Counted from the stretch's first letter, positions 17,351 to 27,453 are shown. The stretch is 64,000 nucleotides of DNA from Dictyobacter kobayashii (GCF_003967555.1 NZ_BIFS01000001.1:310001-374000), one strand, 5' to 3'. Numbers and translations: made by a program. The notes: generated from the sequence alone by a model not told the origin.

Positions 17351-18763
17351 TTATGGCTGATATGTTAGTTTGTAGACGGTACCACTTAAATCGTCCGAGA
17401 TAAAGATATTGCCTTGATGATCAATAGCGGTATCAACCGGGCGTCCCCAGACCGCTGTGCTATCCTGCCAACCGGTAACCAGGTCGATTTGCTGTTCTGG
17501 CTGCTGCGCTTGACTGTTCCAGGGGAAGTAAGCGACTTTATAGCCGGTTGGCACGGTGCGATTCCAGGAGCCATGTAAGCTGATCAAGGCACCGGTGCGC
17601 TGTGTGTCTGGTGCCAATGGATCTTGCAGGAAAGTCAGGCCAAGTGGCGCAGAATGAGCCTGGATCCCTTTATCGATACGCTGCATCTGATCACAGTTCA
17701 CATGGCCATCGGCATTAAATTCGGCATCGCGATCAAAGGGCATATGATTAACACTCTGGTCGGGATTAGGATTACAGAAGGGCCAGCCATAGTTGGCTCC
17801 TTCCTGTACATGCGTAAACTCCTCAGGAGGATGGTTATCAACATAGGCCGGAATACGTTGCTGATATTGTCCCGTTGCGTCTTGATGAGGATATAAGATA
17901 TTATCGCGATTATTGACCGCAACCCAGAGCACATTGGTACCAGGAACGAAAGCCAGGCCTTCTGCATTGCGCAAACCGTGTGCATAGAGATGCCCCTGGG
18001 TACCATCTGCATTATACTGGTAGATCGCGCCACGCAACGGATTGCTCTGGGTATCGGCCAGACAGGCATTGCAGGTTGAGGCAATCGAGACGTATAGTTT
18101 GTCGTTGCTGTCTAGAGCAATATTCTTCAATTCATGGCCATATGCGCCACGCAATTCGGCTGTACTACTATCTGGTAAACCACTCACCACTACCTGGCGA
18201 TCATGAGCCTGCATATCTCCTTTTTGGTAGCGATAGCGATCAATCTGATTGGTCTCAGAAATATAGACATAAGTCTGCTGGCCAATGGTATGAAAGACAA
18301 TATCCTGGGGCCGCCGTAGGCCAGTGGCAAAATCTGATATCTGGGGATTGCCCTGTTGATAAGCTCGCACAAGCACGACTCTTCCCTCATCAGGCACCGA
18401 GACCAGCAGATCTCCATCAGGCGTAATCGCCATAAAACGGGCCTTAGGAATCCGGGCATAAACCGCAATCTGCATATGTGGGGGCACATTCAAATAGCGA
18501 TCCTGCTCAAATGCTCCAGTACGCATATCAGCCGCTACCGCCACTTTGACCCGCTGATTACCCGCTGTGAGATGGTTTAAGATCTCTTCGACAGCAGACT
18601 TTGAGGTTTGCTGTGCGGTCGCTGTAGGCTTTGAGCCCGTGGTAGCACGCGTAGTGACAGGCGGCGACGTATTGCCTGTACTACTGGAGCCACAGTTGCT
18701 CAACACCAACATGAAACACAGCCATAATATGGTTAAACCAACAAGGCGTGAAAATTTTCGCAC
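17351..18763 (-). CDS. Glucose/sorbosone dehydrogenase-like beta-propeller lipoprotein
   Basis: 470 residues from a GTG at 18763 that puts a proper signal peptide first; an ATG at 18793 would add 10 residues. The signal ends in a lipobox (LVLSNC), followed by a Ser/Thr-rich linker, so the protein is probably anchored on the outer face of the membrane. The rest is a beta-propeller of the sorbosone/glucose dehydrogenase type (PQQ-dependent soluble family), with blades such as FATGLRRPQDIVF, GHELKNIALDSNDKLYVSI, HGLRNAEGLAFVPGTNVLWV and GALISLHGSWNRTVPTGYKV. Whether it binds PQQ or oxidises a sugar is not certain. Confidence 0.85.
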   Translation of the reverse strand: MRKFSRLVGLTILWLCFMLVLSNCGSSSTGNTSPPVTTRATTGSKPTATAQQTSKSAVEEILNHLTAGNQRVKVAVAADMRTGAFEQDRYLNVPPHMQIAVYARIPKARFMAITPDGDLLVSVPDEGRVVLVRAYQQGNPQISDFATGLRRPQDIVFHTIGQQTYVYISETNQIDRYRYQKGDMQAHDRQVVVSGLPDSSTAELRGAYGHELKNIALDSNDKLYVSIASTCNACLADTQSNPLRGAIYQYNADGTQGHLYAHGLRNAEGLAFVPGTNVLWVAVNNRDNILYPHQDATGQYQQRIPAYVDNHPPEEFTHVQEGANYGWPFCNPNPDQSVNHMPFDRDAEFNADGHVNCDQMQRIDKGIQAHSAPLGLTFLQDPLAPDTQRTGALISLHGSWNRTVPTGYKVAYFPWNSQAQQPEQQIDLVTGWQDSTAVWGRPVDTAIDHQGNIFISDDLSGTVYKLTYQP

Positions 18764-19085
18764 AGATCCGGTTCCCCTTTCCAAAACAACCATCCAATGG
18801 CTTACATGCTATTGAAAGCATGCTTTTTACAAACATATTCATAGTACGTAATAGCACGTAATAGTACATAAAAGAAATATCAACCGGGCAAATGACCTTG
18901 ATCATTTCCAACCTATCACGCTTTTAGTAGATCCACTATCTTCTATACGCCTGTTTCAGGGTATATCAGTATTCATAGCTGCAAAGTACCATCAATTAAA
19001 CAGCCTTGATAATAATGGCTGGCTACCAGATCGCTTAGAGGTTACAATAAAGGTAAATTGTATACGATACAAGTGAGGTAAAATC
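18764..19085. other. Divergent intergenic region, AT-rich
   Basis: About 320 bases between the divergent dehydrogenase and flavin reductase genes. Apart from the TTGTAT/ATACAA dyad at 19058-19072 nothing distinct is seen. Confidence 0.5.
19058..19072 (+). promoter_or_regulatory. Inverted repeat just upstream of the flavin reductase gene
   Basis: TTGTAT-ACG-ATACAA, perfect 6-bp arms, ending two bases before the GTGAGG ribosome site. A candidate operator for a small DNA-binding repressor. Confidence 0.4.
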
Positions 19086-19564
19086 ATGGACCTGGCAGTG
19101 AAAAAAACAGGCTTTGCGCACATTCACATATGGCCTCTATATCATTATGAGTAAAGAGGATGAGGTCGTAAATGCGTTTACAGCTAATTGGTTGACCCAG
19201 GTCTCCTTCGAGCCACCATTAATCGCGGTCTCGATTGAGAACGATGCCAAATCACTTTCGATGATCCAGCATAGCCAGACATTCACCATCAATGTCTTAA
19301 AAACCGGTCAGCGTGAGCTGGCAGGGCAACTCGGCCGCTCTTATAACAAAAAATCCCAATAAGTTGGCGGGCATCGACTATAGCATGCAACAAAATATCT
19401 ATCCGGTCTTACATGATGCACTCTCATGGGTCGCCTGCGCAGTACGCAATACTGTGCCAGCAGGCGATTCAACGCTGGTGATTGCGGAAGTCATCGAGGC
19501 TGGTATACAGGCTGAAGGCAACTCGCTTACGATGAATGAAGCAGGCTTCCGTCACGCTGGCTAA
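19086..19564 (+). pseudogene. Flavin reductase-like domain protein, two frameshifts
   Basis: Flavin reductase (FMN-binding split-barrel) family. Three frames must be joined: MDLAVKK from ATG 19086 (GAGG upstream), then RTFTYGLYIIMSKEDEVVNA through TGQRELAGQLGRSY, then KLAGIDYSMQQNIYPVL through EAGFRHAG. Both switches are single extra A bases in homopolymers: A7 at 19101-19107 (A6 restores KKQALRTFTYG) and A6 at 19348-19353 (A5 restores SYNKNPNKLAG). After both corrections the product is 158 residues, the normal family size. Two independent lesions of the same type favour sequencing error or slippage, but real inactivation is possible. Confidence 0.85.
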
Positions 19565-19592
19565 ATCACGATTGTCAGCATACTCTTGATAA

Positions 19593-19669
19593 CCATATGA
19601 CCTACCAGCAATCAAAGAAGCCACTAGTGATGTGTGAACGGCGTCTCCCATTACTGGTAGGTCATATGG
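19593..19669. terminator. Hairpin downstream of the flavin reductase gene
   Basis: Perfect 16-bp inverted repeat (19593-19608 and 19654-19669) enclosing 45 bases. No T-run. It may be a palindromic element or a 3'-end structure. Confidence 0.5.
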
Positions 19670-19775
19670 CAGGCCCCCAATGTGCCCACTTGTGGCATAC
19701 TTATATATAATATAGCTCTGCATACACATATGCTCTGCTTAAACAGGAACATAGCGAGAAAAAGGAGTACCTTGC

Positions 19776-20447
19776 ATGCAACGTCAGAGCGGCGCATCTT
19801 CGGATCATCAAACCACTACAAATAACATAAAAGAATGCACATTCTGTCAGGTGGAGAATATAGAGTCACTGACAATGAAGGAAACACAAAATTTACGCCT
19901 GGTAGCCGATTACGCGCCCCTGATTGAAGGACATATTCTGATTATCCCCAAACAACACTATACTTGCTATGGTGATGTCCCGGCCTCCCTCGATGATGAA
20001 ATATACGCACTAAAACAAGAAGTGCGACACTTTTTTGAACTCAATTATGCAGAGCCTGTGTATTGGGAACATGGCATATTCCATCAAACAGTCTACCACG
20101 CTCATCTACACTGTTTTCCTATTGGTCCACTCGTTTATGACTTAGAACAAAGTGGGCTCGGCCTGCGTGTGCATGGCCAGGACAACATTCGCCGCTGGCA
20201 CCAGGAACATGGACACTACTTCTATCTTGAAGATGCACACCATGGCTACCTGTTCCCTCCCAATCCCGAGGATTATACATTCATTATCAAAAACGAGCTT
20301 GGTCCAGCGGTGGCAGCCCATAGCAACTATAAGGGATGGCGGATGCCACAAGAACGCCAGATCGAGGGCAAACCTCTGATCGCTTCTGTTATGGCCCGCT
20401 GGCAAACTTTCCAACGTAATGAACAGGCTGATGCTCTATCATCCTAA
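19776..20447 (+). CDS. HIT domain protein
   Basis: 223 residues. AAGGAG lies 9 bases before the ATG. HIT proteins are nucleotide hydrolases or transferases. Visible features are the CTFC zinc-like pair near residue 22, GHILIIPKQHY, and the catalytic histidine triad VYHAHLHCFPI near residue 109 (HxHxH). The C-terminal 90 residues are an extension beyond the basic 110-residue HIT fold, with no further domain recognised. It is followed 190 bases later by the hydroxyacyl-CoA dehydrogenase gene; no shared role is evident. Confidence 0.85.
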   Translation: MQRQSGASSDHQTTTNNIKECTFCQVENIESLTMKETQNLRLVADYAPLIEGHILIIPKQHYTCYGDVPASLDDEIYALKQEVRHFFELNYAEPVYWEHGIFHQTVYHAHLHCFPIGPLVYDLEQSGLGLRVHGQDNIRRWHQEHGHYFYLEDAHHGYLFPPNPEDYTFIIKNELGPAVAAHSNYKGWRMPQERQIEGKPLIASVMARWQTFQRNEQADALSS

Positions 20448-20635
20448 AATTGGTCCATGGCTTTTTTTTCGGTTCTACACCATCGCTCAATAAAAAAGCG
20501 TATATATAAGACAGATAATTGGAACAATGATCTTGTTGATCAATTCGCCCGCTCCGCGTAGATATTTTTGTCTCGATGAGTTCCAGGGCGATATTTCTTT
20601 GTCTATATTTGTGACTAGAGGAGAAAAAAGCATCA

Positions 20636-21487
20636 ATGGAAATTCGCAAAGTTGGCGTTATCGGATGCGGTCTGATGGGTGGAGGCATCGCGCAGACTTG
20701 TGCACAGTCTGGCTATATAACAGTTGTGCGCGAGGTCAATCAAGAACTACTCGATAAGGGATTAGCACGCATCGATGCTGCCTGGCATAAAATGGAGAGT
20801 AAAGGCAAGTTAACGGCGCAACAAGCGGCAGAGACACGTGAGCACCTGCGCGGAACAATCGAACTGGAGGATCTGGCCGATTGTGATGTGATTATCGAGG
20901 CTGTCATCGAGAATATGGAGGAGAAGCTCCGCTTATATCCTGCTCTTGATCGCTTACTCAAACCCGAGGCCTTGCTATTAAGCAACACCTCATCATTAAG
21001 TGTAACACAGATGGGCGCGGTCACCAAACGTCCAGATAAAATAGCTGGCCTGCATTTCTTTAATCCAGCCCCGGTCATGCAGCTGGTTGAAATTGTACGC
21101 ACTATTTCGACCTCGGATGAAACCATCGAGACCGTGCAGCAGTTTGCGCGCTCGCTGGGTAAAACACCAGTGCTCGCCAAAGATACCGCAGGCTTTATTG
21201 TCAACTTCCTGTTGATCCCCTATCTGATCTCCGCAGTGCGCATGCTGGAAAATGGCGTAGCCACGCGCGATGATATTGATACAGCCATGAAGCTTGGCTG
21301 CGGCTATCCAATGGGTCCATTCACGCTCCTGGACTACGTAGGGCTCGATACGACCCTCTGGGCGGCTGAAGCCATCTATGATGAATACAAAGATCCCCTG
21401 TATGCGCCTCCTCCCTTGTTGCGTCGCATGGTACAATCCGGACACTATGGCAAGAAGAGCGGCAAAGGCTTCTACGATTATCAATAG
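20636..21487 (+). CDS. hbd: 3-hydroxybutyryl-CoA / 3-hydroxyacyl-CoA dehydrogenase
   Basis: 283 residues, the standard length for the single-domain-pair enzyme. It oxidises (S)-3-hydroxyacyl-CoA to 3-oxoacyl-CoA with NAD(P). The dinucleotide fold opens with VGVIGCGLMGGGIAQ. SNTSSLSVTQ and GLHFFNPAPVMQLVEIV carry the catalytic serine and His-Glu pair, and NFLLIPYLISAVRMLE and GCGYPMGPFTLLDYVGLD belong to the C-terminal domain. GAGGAG precedes the start. It is monocistronic and ends in a bidirectional hairpin. Likely roles are beta-oxidation or butyrate/PHB-type metabolism. Confidence 0.94.
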   Translation: MEIRKVGVIGCGLMGGGIAQTCAQSGYITVVREVNQELLDKGLARIDAAWHKMESKGKLTAQQAAETREHLRGTIELEDLADCDVIIEAVIENMEEKLRLYPALDRLLKPEALLLSNTSSLSVTQMGAVTKRPDKIAGLHFFNPAPVMQLVEIVRTISTSDETIETVQQFARSLGKTPVLAKDTAGFIVNFLLIPYLISAVRMLENGVATRDDIDTAMKLGCGYPMGPFTLLDYVGLDTTLWAAEAIYDEYKDPLYAPPPLLRRMVQSGHYGKKSGKGFYDYQ

Positions 21488-21545
21488 GGGTCTGGCTTCT
21501 AAAGACGAAAAAGCTACGCGGTCACACGAAATGTGGGGCATAAAA

Positions 21546-21573
21546 AAGGGATGTGAGTCGAGCTCACATCCCT
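21546..21573. terminator. Bidirectional terminator
   Basis: AAGGGATGTGAG-TCGA-CTCACATCCCTT region flanked by a T-rich tract on the plus strand (TTGTTGTTTT) and by an A-run on the other side, so it has a T-tract for both convergent genes. Confidence 0.8.
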
Positions 21574-21580
21574 TGTTGTT

Positions 21581-22375
21581 TTAGTCTGCGGCAGCGACAC
21601 GTGGTGGGAGAGATCTACGTGTATTGTAGCCACGGCGGTCAGATACATAACGCTGAGGCGTTGGGCGTACTTCATCAGGCAGGTATGAACCAGCGGCATC
21701 GGTGTTGATACCAGGAAAGTTTGGACCATAGTTGTAGTGACCAGTCTCTGCAGGAGATAACGGACCACGTGCAAACATTGGCACACCTTTTACCTGGGGC
21801 ACACCAAAATCAGGTGTCTCATCATAGAGATCAGCAGGAACACGGTCGAGACCGCGCTTCAGCAGATCCAATTCGTTAACCTTCAGGCGTACAACATTAT
21901 TGACAACGTCATTTTCAATAAAACGCAGCGGCACATAATAAACCTTCATGGAGAGACCACCGCGATCGGACAAAATGTAATTGCCCAGGCGAGCCTGCAC
22001 AGTGCCGAGAGACTCACCATTTCTATCAATAACCGTTTGACCAATATGAAATTTTGCCAGAGCTCCGCCTAACTGTGGAGAAGAAACATATGTCTCCTCT
22101 GGAGCAGCCATCGGATCTTCTAGTGCCCATCCCAGGATACCCACCAGCACGAAGACAGCGCCAACCAGAGTTAGCCATGGCGCATCGGGAACGAACAGCA
22201 GACCAACTATCGAAACCAGAATTGCAACACTGAGCAGTACAGGCCACAAGCTAGGATTCGGTAAGTGGATATGATGTTCCTCCTCAGTAGCCAGCGCATC
22301 CTCCTCATAATTAGCGACGACAGCGCTATCTCTATCGTCAATAGCGGGATTAGCACGTTGAAGAGAACTATCCAT
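21581..22375 (-). CDS. Membrane protein with PRC-barrel-like domain
   Basis: 264 residues from the ATG at 22375, which has AGAGGA at the right distance; the longer open frame to 22531 lacks a site. The N-terminal 40 residues are acidic and His-containing (EEEHHIHLPNPSLWPVLL), leading into two membrane segments of the kind seen in small cytochrome oxidase accessory subunits. A PRC-barrel-like module follows (FHIGQTVIDRNGESLGTVQA to VVRLKVNELDLL), and then a Pro/Tyr/Arg-rich tail. Function is unknown; PRC barrels often mediate assembly or stress responses. Confidence 0.65.
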   Translation of the reverse strand: MDSSLQRANPAIDDRDSAVVANYEEDALATEEEHHIHLPNPSLWPVLLSVAILVSIVGLLFVPDAPWLTLVGAVFVLVGILGWALEDPMAAPEETYVSSPQLGGALAKFHIGQTVIDRNGESLGTVQARLGNYILSDRGGLSMKVYYVPLRFIENDVVNNVVRLKVNELDLLKRGLDRVPADLYDETPDFGVPQVKGVPMFARGPLSPAETGHYNYGPNFPGINTDAAGSYLPDEVRPTPQRYVSDRRGYNTRRSLPPRVAAAD

Positions 22376-22684
22376 AAGCATTTCCTCTAAGAATGTATTA
22401 CGATCTGTGAGGACGAGTATTCCCAATAAAATTGTCCTGTTCATAACAATAACACAATTCCCCATTTTTGACCAGACTATAGCCCTCTCCAACGTCCGCG
22501 TCACGCTCACCACGCTACAGTTCTTGTGCAAAACTGATCGGTGTTATCCCCTTTTGTTCACGCAAGTGGATGTCAGATTTTTCCTTGCCCGGGCTGCAAT
22601 ACAAGCGGCTTCTTAAGAATACTCAAAGTGCACAGAACTACCATAAGAAAATACACCACATACAGAAAAAACCAGGAACCTTTT

Positions 22685-25462
22685 CTATTCGTCCTGGCAT
22701 GTGTGAGGTTCTATCCATGGTAAGAGTTTTGCATAATTTGCACGTACCATTTTCGTGTGAGGATGCTCAGGTCCCAAACTCTGTTCTATGATATGTAGAG
22801 CGCACTGATACAGTGGCACTGCCTCCGCATGATCACCCTGTTTAGAGTAGAGGCTCGCCAGGTTATTGAGCGTGATAGCCACATCAGGATGGTCGAGCCC
22901 CAATTGTTGCTCCTCGATACCCAGAACGCGCAGATACAGTGGCTCCGCCTCGCTGTACTTACCTTGCTCAACGTAAAAAATCGCCAGGTTATTGAGCACA
23001 GTAGCCACACCAGGATGGTCGAGTCCCAATTGTTGCTCCCTGATACACAGAGCACGATGATACAGTGGCTCCGCCTCGCTGTACTTACCTTGATCAGCGT
23101 AGAGGCTCGCCAGCCCATTGAGCACAGTAGCCACACCAGGGTGGTCGAGTCCCAATTGCTGCTCCCTGATATGCAGAGCGCGCTGATACAGTGACTCCAC
23201 CTCGCTATACTTGCCCTGCATATAATAGAGGGTCGCCAGCCCATTGAGCGGATAGGCCACATCGGGATGATCAGGCCCTAATTGCTGCTCCCTGATATGC
23301 AGAGTACTCTGGTAGAGCGGCTCCGCCTCGCTGTACCTACCCTGCTCAACGTAGAGGTTCGCCAGGTTATTGAGCGCGATAGCCACCTGGGGATGGCTAA
23401 GCCCCAATTGCTGCTCATAGATATGCAGAGTGCGCTGGTACAGTGGCTCCGCCTCGCTGTACTTGCCCTGCTCAGTGTAGAGGTGTGCTAGATTATTGAA
23501 CACAACAGCCGCATCGGGCTGGTCGGATCCTAATTGCTGCTCACAGATGTGCAGAACACGCTGGTACAGTGGCTCCGCCTCGCTGTACCTACCCTGCTCA
23601 GTGTAGAGGATCGCCAGGCTATTAAGCAGGTAAACCACATCAGGATGATCAGGCCCCAATTGCTGCTCCCTGATGCGCAGAGCGCGCTGGTACAATGGCT
23701 CCGTTTCGCTATAACGAGCACGATCCTTAAGATACGATGCCGTCTCATAGAGCAAACGCGCTACCTGCTCACTGCGCGCTTGGGACCGTTCAATCCACTG
23801 TATTGCGACCAATGCCTGCGTCAAGAGGCGCTCACACTGTGGCCAGGTGCCATGCTCCGCATGAGGAAACCCTGCAGCCACTACGAGCACCGCACGTTCT
23901 CCCCAGATATGTTTTTCTTCTTCTTTCAAGGTGTCCTGGAGTACAGCCTGGACCAATCGATGGATTGAAAGGGTTTTCTCCGTCGGATTGCGTCGGATCA
24001 ACGAATACGCGCGCAACGCTTCGAAAGCTTGATTGCGTTGAAAGACATCTGCAGCAACGGGAGCGAGTATCGATCCAAGCAATGAGGCACCTGCTGTCAG
24101 GATCTCTTCAGGAATTGCATCAGGAGACAGGAACGAGCACAAGCGCAGCAGATCAGCAGCGGCTGGATTCTTTTCCTCAACCTTCTGAAAGGAAAGAGAC
24201 CAGGTGGTCGCCACTGGCTCTGGATGATCGGGAATGTGGGAACGACGCTCGCGGAGCAGTGCTTGTCGATGGGCCTGATAGATCTCCTGATACTCCTGCA
24301 TGCCCATCCCAGTCGCTTCCAAATAAGCTCCAGCCTGGTCTAAAGCCAGGGGCAATCCACCCAGTTCGTGTGTGATTGAGATTGATAATTGCCGATCTTC
24401 AATACATGCTTGTGTCAAATCGGCCTCAGGAGCCAGAATCCCCGCTCGTCGCAAAAGCAACGCAGCCCCTTGCTCATCGGACAGTGTCGCTACCTCCAAA
24501 CGCATCGCAAGCCGCTGCATATCCCAGGCGCGGGTCGTCAACAGAATATGCCCTCCCGGAACAGTGGGCAAAAACGGCGGCAACACATCCAACTCATCCG
24601 CATTATCGAGAATGATCAGCCACTTCTGATGGTTTTGCAACCACCTCTTGACGGCATCGATGGTAATCTCCTGCTCATCTGCGTCACATTCTGGAAGCTT
24701 AAGAAGCCTGGCAATTGCGATATAAGAGGAGATGAGCGCATCCCGGCTCTCAGCACGCGTCCACATGATTGCTTCATAGTCCTGATGGTAGCGGTAAGCG
24801 TATTCCGTGGCTATCTGCGTCTTGCCGATCCCCCCCAGCCCGCTGATAGCAGTAGGTGATTGGGAAAGTGCCATTGTCTGGCCCGCTTGCAATTGGGTAT
24901 GTAACTGTGAAAGAACCTCATCTCGCCCCATGAAGAAGGGATTGCGCGGGTAAGGAATGTTCCAGATGGAGGGCAAAGTGGCACGTGTGGAGGTGGCTGG
25001 CAGCAATGCCAGATCTTCGATGGCTCGGCGAATACCAGATACCACATCCACAAACGCCTCATCCCGATTACCCCATGTGGTAATTGCCTTGGCATCAGTT
25101 GGCAAGACTTGTAGGTGGGCAAAAGGAGCGCCATTCCAGTCAGTTGGACGCAATATCACGGGAATGGCGCGTGCCTGGCCAGCCTGTTCGCGAGCCAGTG
25201 CACGTTTCATTTCGACCTGATAGCAGTACTCCGATGCGAGGAAATCCGAGCTGACCAACAGAAGGATGATCGATGCGCGATCTAATCGTTCATCAATCAT
25301 CTCAGACCAATTCGTGCCTGGAACAATCTTCCGATCAAACCAGGTCGAGATGAGTCCCTGACGTTCAAGTGAACGGAGATGCTTCACGAATTCATTGCGC
25401 AATGGCTCATCTTCATGAGCATACGAAAGAAATACACTAATCGCGTTTGAGTACGTCGTCAT
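22685..25462 (-). CDS. TIR-NB-ARC-TPR STAND protein (NLR-like)
   Basis: 925 residues. An N-terminal TIR domain (about 7-150) opens SVFLSYAHEDEPLRNEF and has the putative catalytic glutamate in SEYCYQVEMKRAL, as in NAD-cleaving bacterial TIRs. A STAND ATPase follows: P-loop ISGLGGIGKTQIATEYA, Walker B KWLIILDNADEL, GHILLTTRAWD and GGLPLALDQAG. The C-terminus has eight 42-residue TPR units (kinesin light-chain type). In known bacterial immunity systems the repeats sense a phage trigger, the NB domain oligomerises and TIR depletes NAD. Such a role here is inference from architecture; other STAND proteins are regulators. It stands alone, with no second defence gene next to it. Confidence 0.9.
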   Translation of the reverse strand: MTTYSNAISVFLSYAHEDEPLRNEFVKHLRSLERQGLISTWFDRKIVPGTNWSEMIDERLDRASIILLLVSSDFLASEYCYQVEMKRALAREQAGQARAIPVILRPTDWNGAPFAHLQVLPTDAKAITTWGNRDEAFVDVVSGIRRAIEDLALLPATSTRATLPSIWNIPYPRNPFFMGRDEVLSQLHTQLQAGQTMALSQSPTAISGLGGIGKTQIATEYAYRYHQDYEAIMWTRAESRDALISSYIAIARLLKLPECDADEQEITIDAVKRWLQNHQKWLIILDNADELDVLPPFLPTVPGGHILLTTRAWDMQRLAMRLEVATLSDEQGAALLLRRAGILAPEADLTQACIEDRQLSISITHELGGLPLALDQAGAYLEATGMGMQEYQEIYQAHRQALLRERRSHIPDHPEPVATTWSLSFQKVEEKNPAAADLLRLCSFLSPDAIPEEILTAGASLLGSILAPVAADVFQRNQAFEALRAYSLIRRNPTEKTLSIHRLVQAVLQDTLKEEEKHIWGERAVLVVAAGFPHAEHGTWPQCERLLTQALVAIQWIERSQARSEQVARLLYETASYLKDRARYSETEPLYQRALRIREQQLGPDHPDVVYLLNSLAILYTEQGRYSEAEPLYQRVLHICEQQLGSDQPDAAVVFNNLAHLYTEQGKYSEAEPLYQRTLHIYEQQLGLSHPQVAIALNNLANLYVEQGRYSEAEPLYQSTLHIREQQLGPDHPDVAYPLNGLATLYYMQGKYSEVESLYQRALHIREQQLGLDHPGVATVLNGLASLYADQGKYSEAEPLYHRALCIREQQLGLDHPGVATVLNNLAIFYVEQGKYSEAEPLYLRVLGIEEQQLGLDHPDVAITLNNLASLYSKQGDHAEAVPLYQCALHIIEQSLGPEHPHTKMVRANYAKLLPWIEPHTCQDE
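22754..23761 (-). repeat. Eight 126-bp coding repeats (TPR units)
   Basis: Each unit encodes 42 residues of the form YSEAEPLYQRALHIREQQLG. Adjacent units are very similar at DNA level, especially the third-from-last pair (both ending REQQLGLDHPGVATVLN), which suggests recent duplication or gene conversion. Confidence 0.85.
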
Positions 25463-25811
25463 AACTGAAAAGCATCCTGTCCCTAGACGCTAGTAGGTAA
25501 CAATAAGTAAGATGATGAACCGGGCCTATTCCCCCAAGTCTCAACTACTCTGCTGAAACAACCTCTCCAGATGCTGGACACGGGTTACCTGTTACAATAT
25601 ATTGCATTATATACTATCTGCAATTGCAAATCACCTTACAAGAAATGACTATATGATTAAGCGCATTGAAGATCCCAACACCTCAAAAGAAGTTGTGCAG
25701 AAGAGGCCGGAGATCGCTTCAAATGGGCCGGCCCATTTGAAACTGAGCATGTTTCTAGCCCGTATTCGTCTCAAGGATCAGTTATTGCTTTGCATGAGGG
25801 GAAAGAAACAC
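25463..25811. other. Divergent intergenic region
   Basis: About 350 bases between the divergent TIR-STAND and kinase genes. AT-rich around 25590-25630, which probably holds promoters. A plus-strand frame open from 25602 joins the kinase frame but lacks a ribosome site. Nothing else recognised. Confidence 0.4.
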
Positions 25812-27295
25812 ATGGGAAACAAAAACGCTTGTATCATCGTTGATCTTAGATCAGGGGAGCATCTGGTGCACGTCCCTGAGATAGCAACCGTTCTATCCGC
25901 TGCGGGCTGGAAAACCGACGTCGCCCTGAAGGAATATGGGGGCGAGACACTGCAACTGGCACAGAAGGCAGCCAAAGAGAAATATGCGCTCGTGATCGGC
26001 TACGGCGGCGATGGAACTTTGAGTGCCCTCCTCAATGGCACCATGTATGCCCAGGGGAAGGGTACAATCGCCGAGATATACCAGGAGGCACCTTCAACGT
26101 ATGGGCAAAGGCAATAGAGATGCCGGAAGATCCCGTGAAAGCCGCCCTGGCCCTTGTAGATAGCGAACCACGCAGCCTTGATCTCGGCCATCTCGAAGCA
26201 ACCGGTCTGACTTCTGCTAATGATTCCAAAGACGTCCGGCAACCAGCCCCTAATGGGAAAAAGTTGAAAAAGTCAAAAGAATCAACAAAAACCAGGCACT
26301 ATTTCTTGCTAAACGTTGGCATCGGCCTGGATGCAGCAATGATGGCGCATATGTCCAAACCTCTAAAGTATCGGGTCGGTCCGCTGGCCTTCGACCTGGC
26401 CGCTGCAAAAGAGCTCCCCAGGCAGCGCCCGTTTCCCGTCGAACTTCAGCAAACAGACGACAAGGGCAATATCACAGCTCACTGGCGTGGAGATGTTTGG
26501 GAAGCGTATGTAAGCAAGGTGCCTCTCTTCGCAGGAGCGGTCAACATAGAACCGGGTTCGCGCGCCGATGATGGATTACTCTACGTCACGTTAATTACCG
26601 CCAATGGTCCGCTAAAGACGGTTGGACAGGCCATTTCATTACTCACACAACACAAGCCAGACAGAAATATCACAACCTATTTCCATGGCACGCACTTTTC
26701 GCTGCGCATCCCCGCCTCTATCGATATCCAGGTGGACGGGAGTACGGTCAAACCCGAAGATCTCCTACCAAAAGCGGAGCAGCGTGCCTTGCAACAAACC
26801 GACGATCCAGAACAGATGCTGGTCGATTATCACTTCGATGCCAGGCCAAAGGCACTGCACGTTGCCGTTCCACGAACCTATGCAGGCCCACTATTTGAGA
26901 AATCATCGCAGAAAGCAAACCCCTCCCCTCAGGAACAACTCCCGCTCGCTGAACAGCAGCCAGCAAACGCGTCACGACAAACGCACCCGCAGAACGAGGG
27001 GCAAACCCCAACCTGGCAGAAATCAGCCTATAACATAGAAGTTATTGGAAGCATTGCACCTCAAGGGAAACAGCCAACTATCATCGTTGCCGGCAAGTTC
27101 AAAAAACAGGATACCGACGAGGTCCAGGTCCTTGCGGTGCGCGTAAACAAGCAAACACAGGTACTCAACAAGTCAGGGGAACATATACCGCTTGCAAGGC
27201 TCCTGGCACTGCAGGAGGGCCAGACAATCCTGGCCGAAGGCAAGAAGACGAAACGCGGCGTCATCAAAGCCATGCGTGTGAGGTTAGTCGACTAA
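25812..27295 (+). pseudogene. Diacylglycerol kinase-family lipid kinase with C-terminal extension, frameshifted
   Basis: DAGK-catalytic family (lipid or sphingosine kinases that phosphorylate a lipid hydroxyl). From ATG 25812 (GAGGGGAAAG upstream) the frame shows ACIIVDLRSG and LVIGYGGDGTLSALLNGTM (the GGDGT loop). It is broken at 26076-26080, where ATATA should be ATA: with two bases removed the reading is TIAEIPGGTFNVWAKAIEMPEDPVK, the expected family sequence, and then HYFLLNVGIGLDAAMM to the stop at 27295. The corrected product is 493 residues, longer than usual because of a linker rich in Pro/Gln and a C-terminal 90-residue domain (VIGSIAPQGKQPTIIVAGKF onward) I cannot name. Confidence 0.8.
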
Positions 27296-27453
27296 GCCTA
27301 TCGGACACCCGTTGATTTTCATCCCTGCAGTTCCACCGACAGAGACCAGGTCCCGCAAAATCTGTTCACTCTATACGTTTATTACCATTTGCAGAGGACG
27401 CGAAAATAGAGAGAATTTCGTCATTTTTCTGGAGGGTGGATGTCAAATGCGTG

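Noticed and set aside
22754..23761. Periodic 126-bp repeats as non-coding satellite
   Set aside because: They lie wholly inside one open frame and encode TPR units with the reading frame kept.
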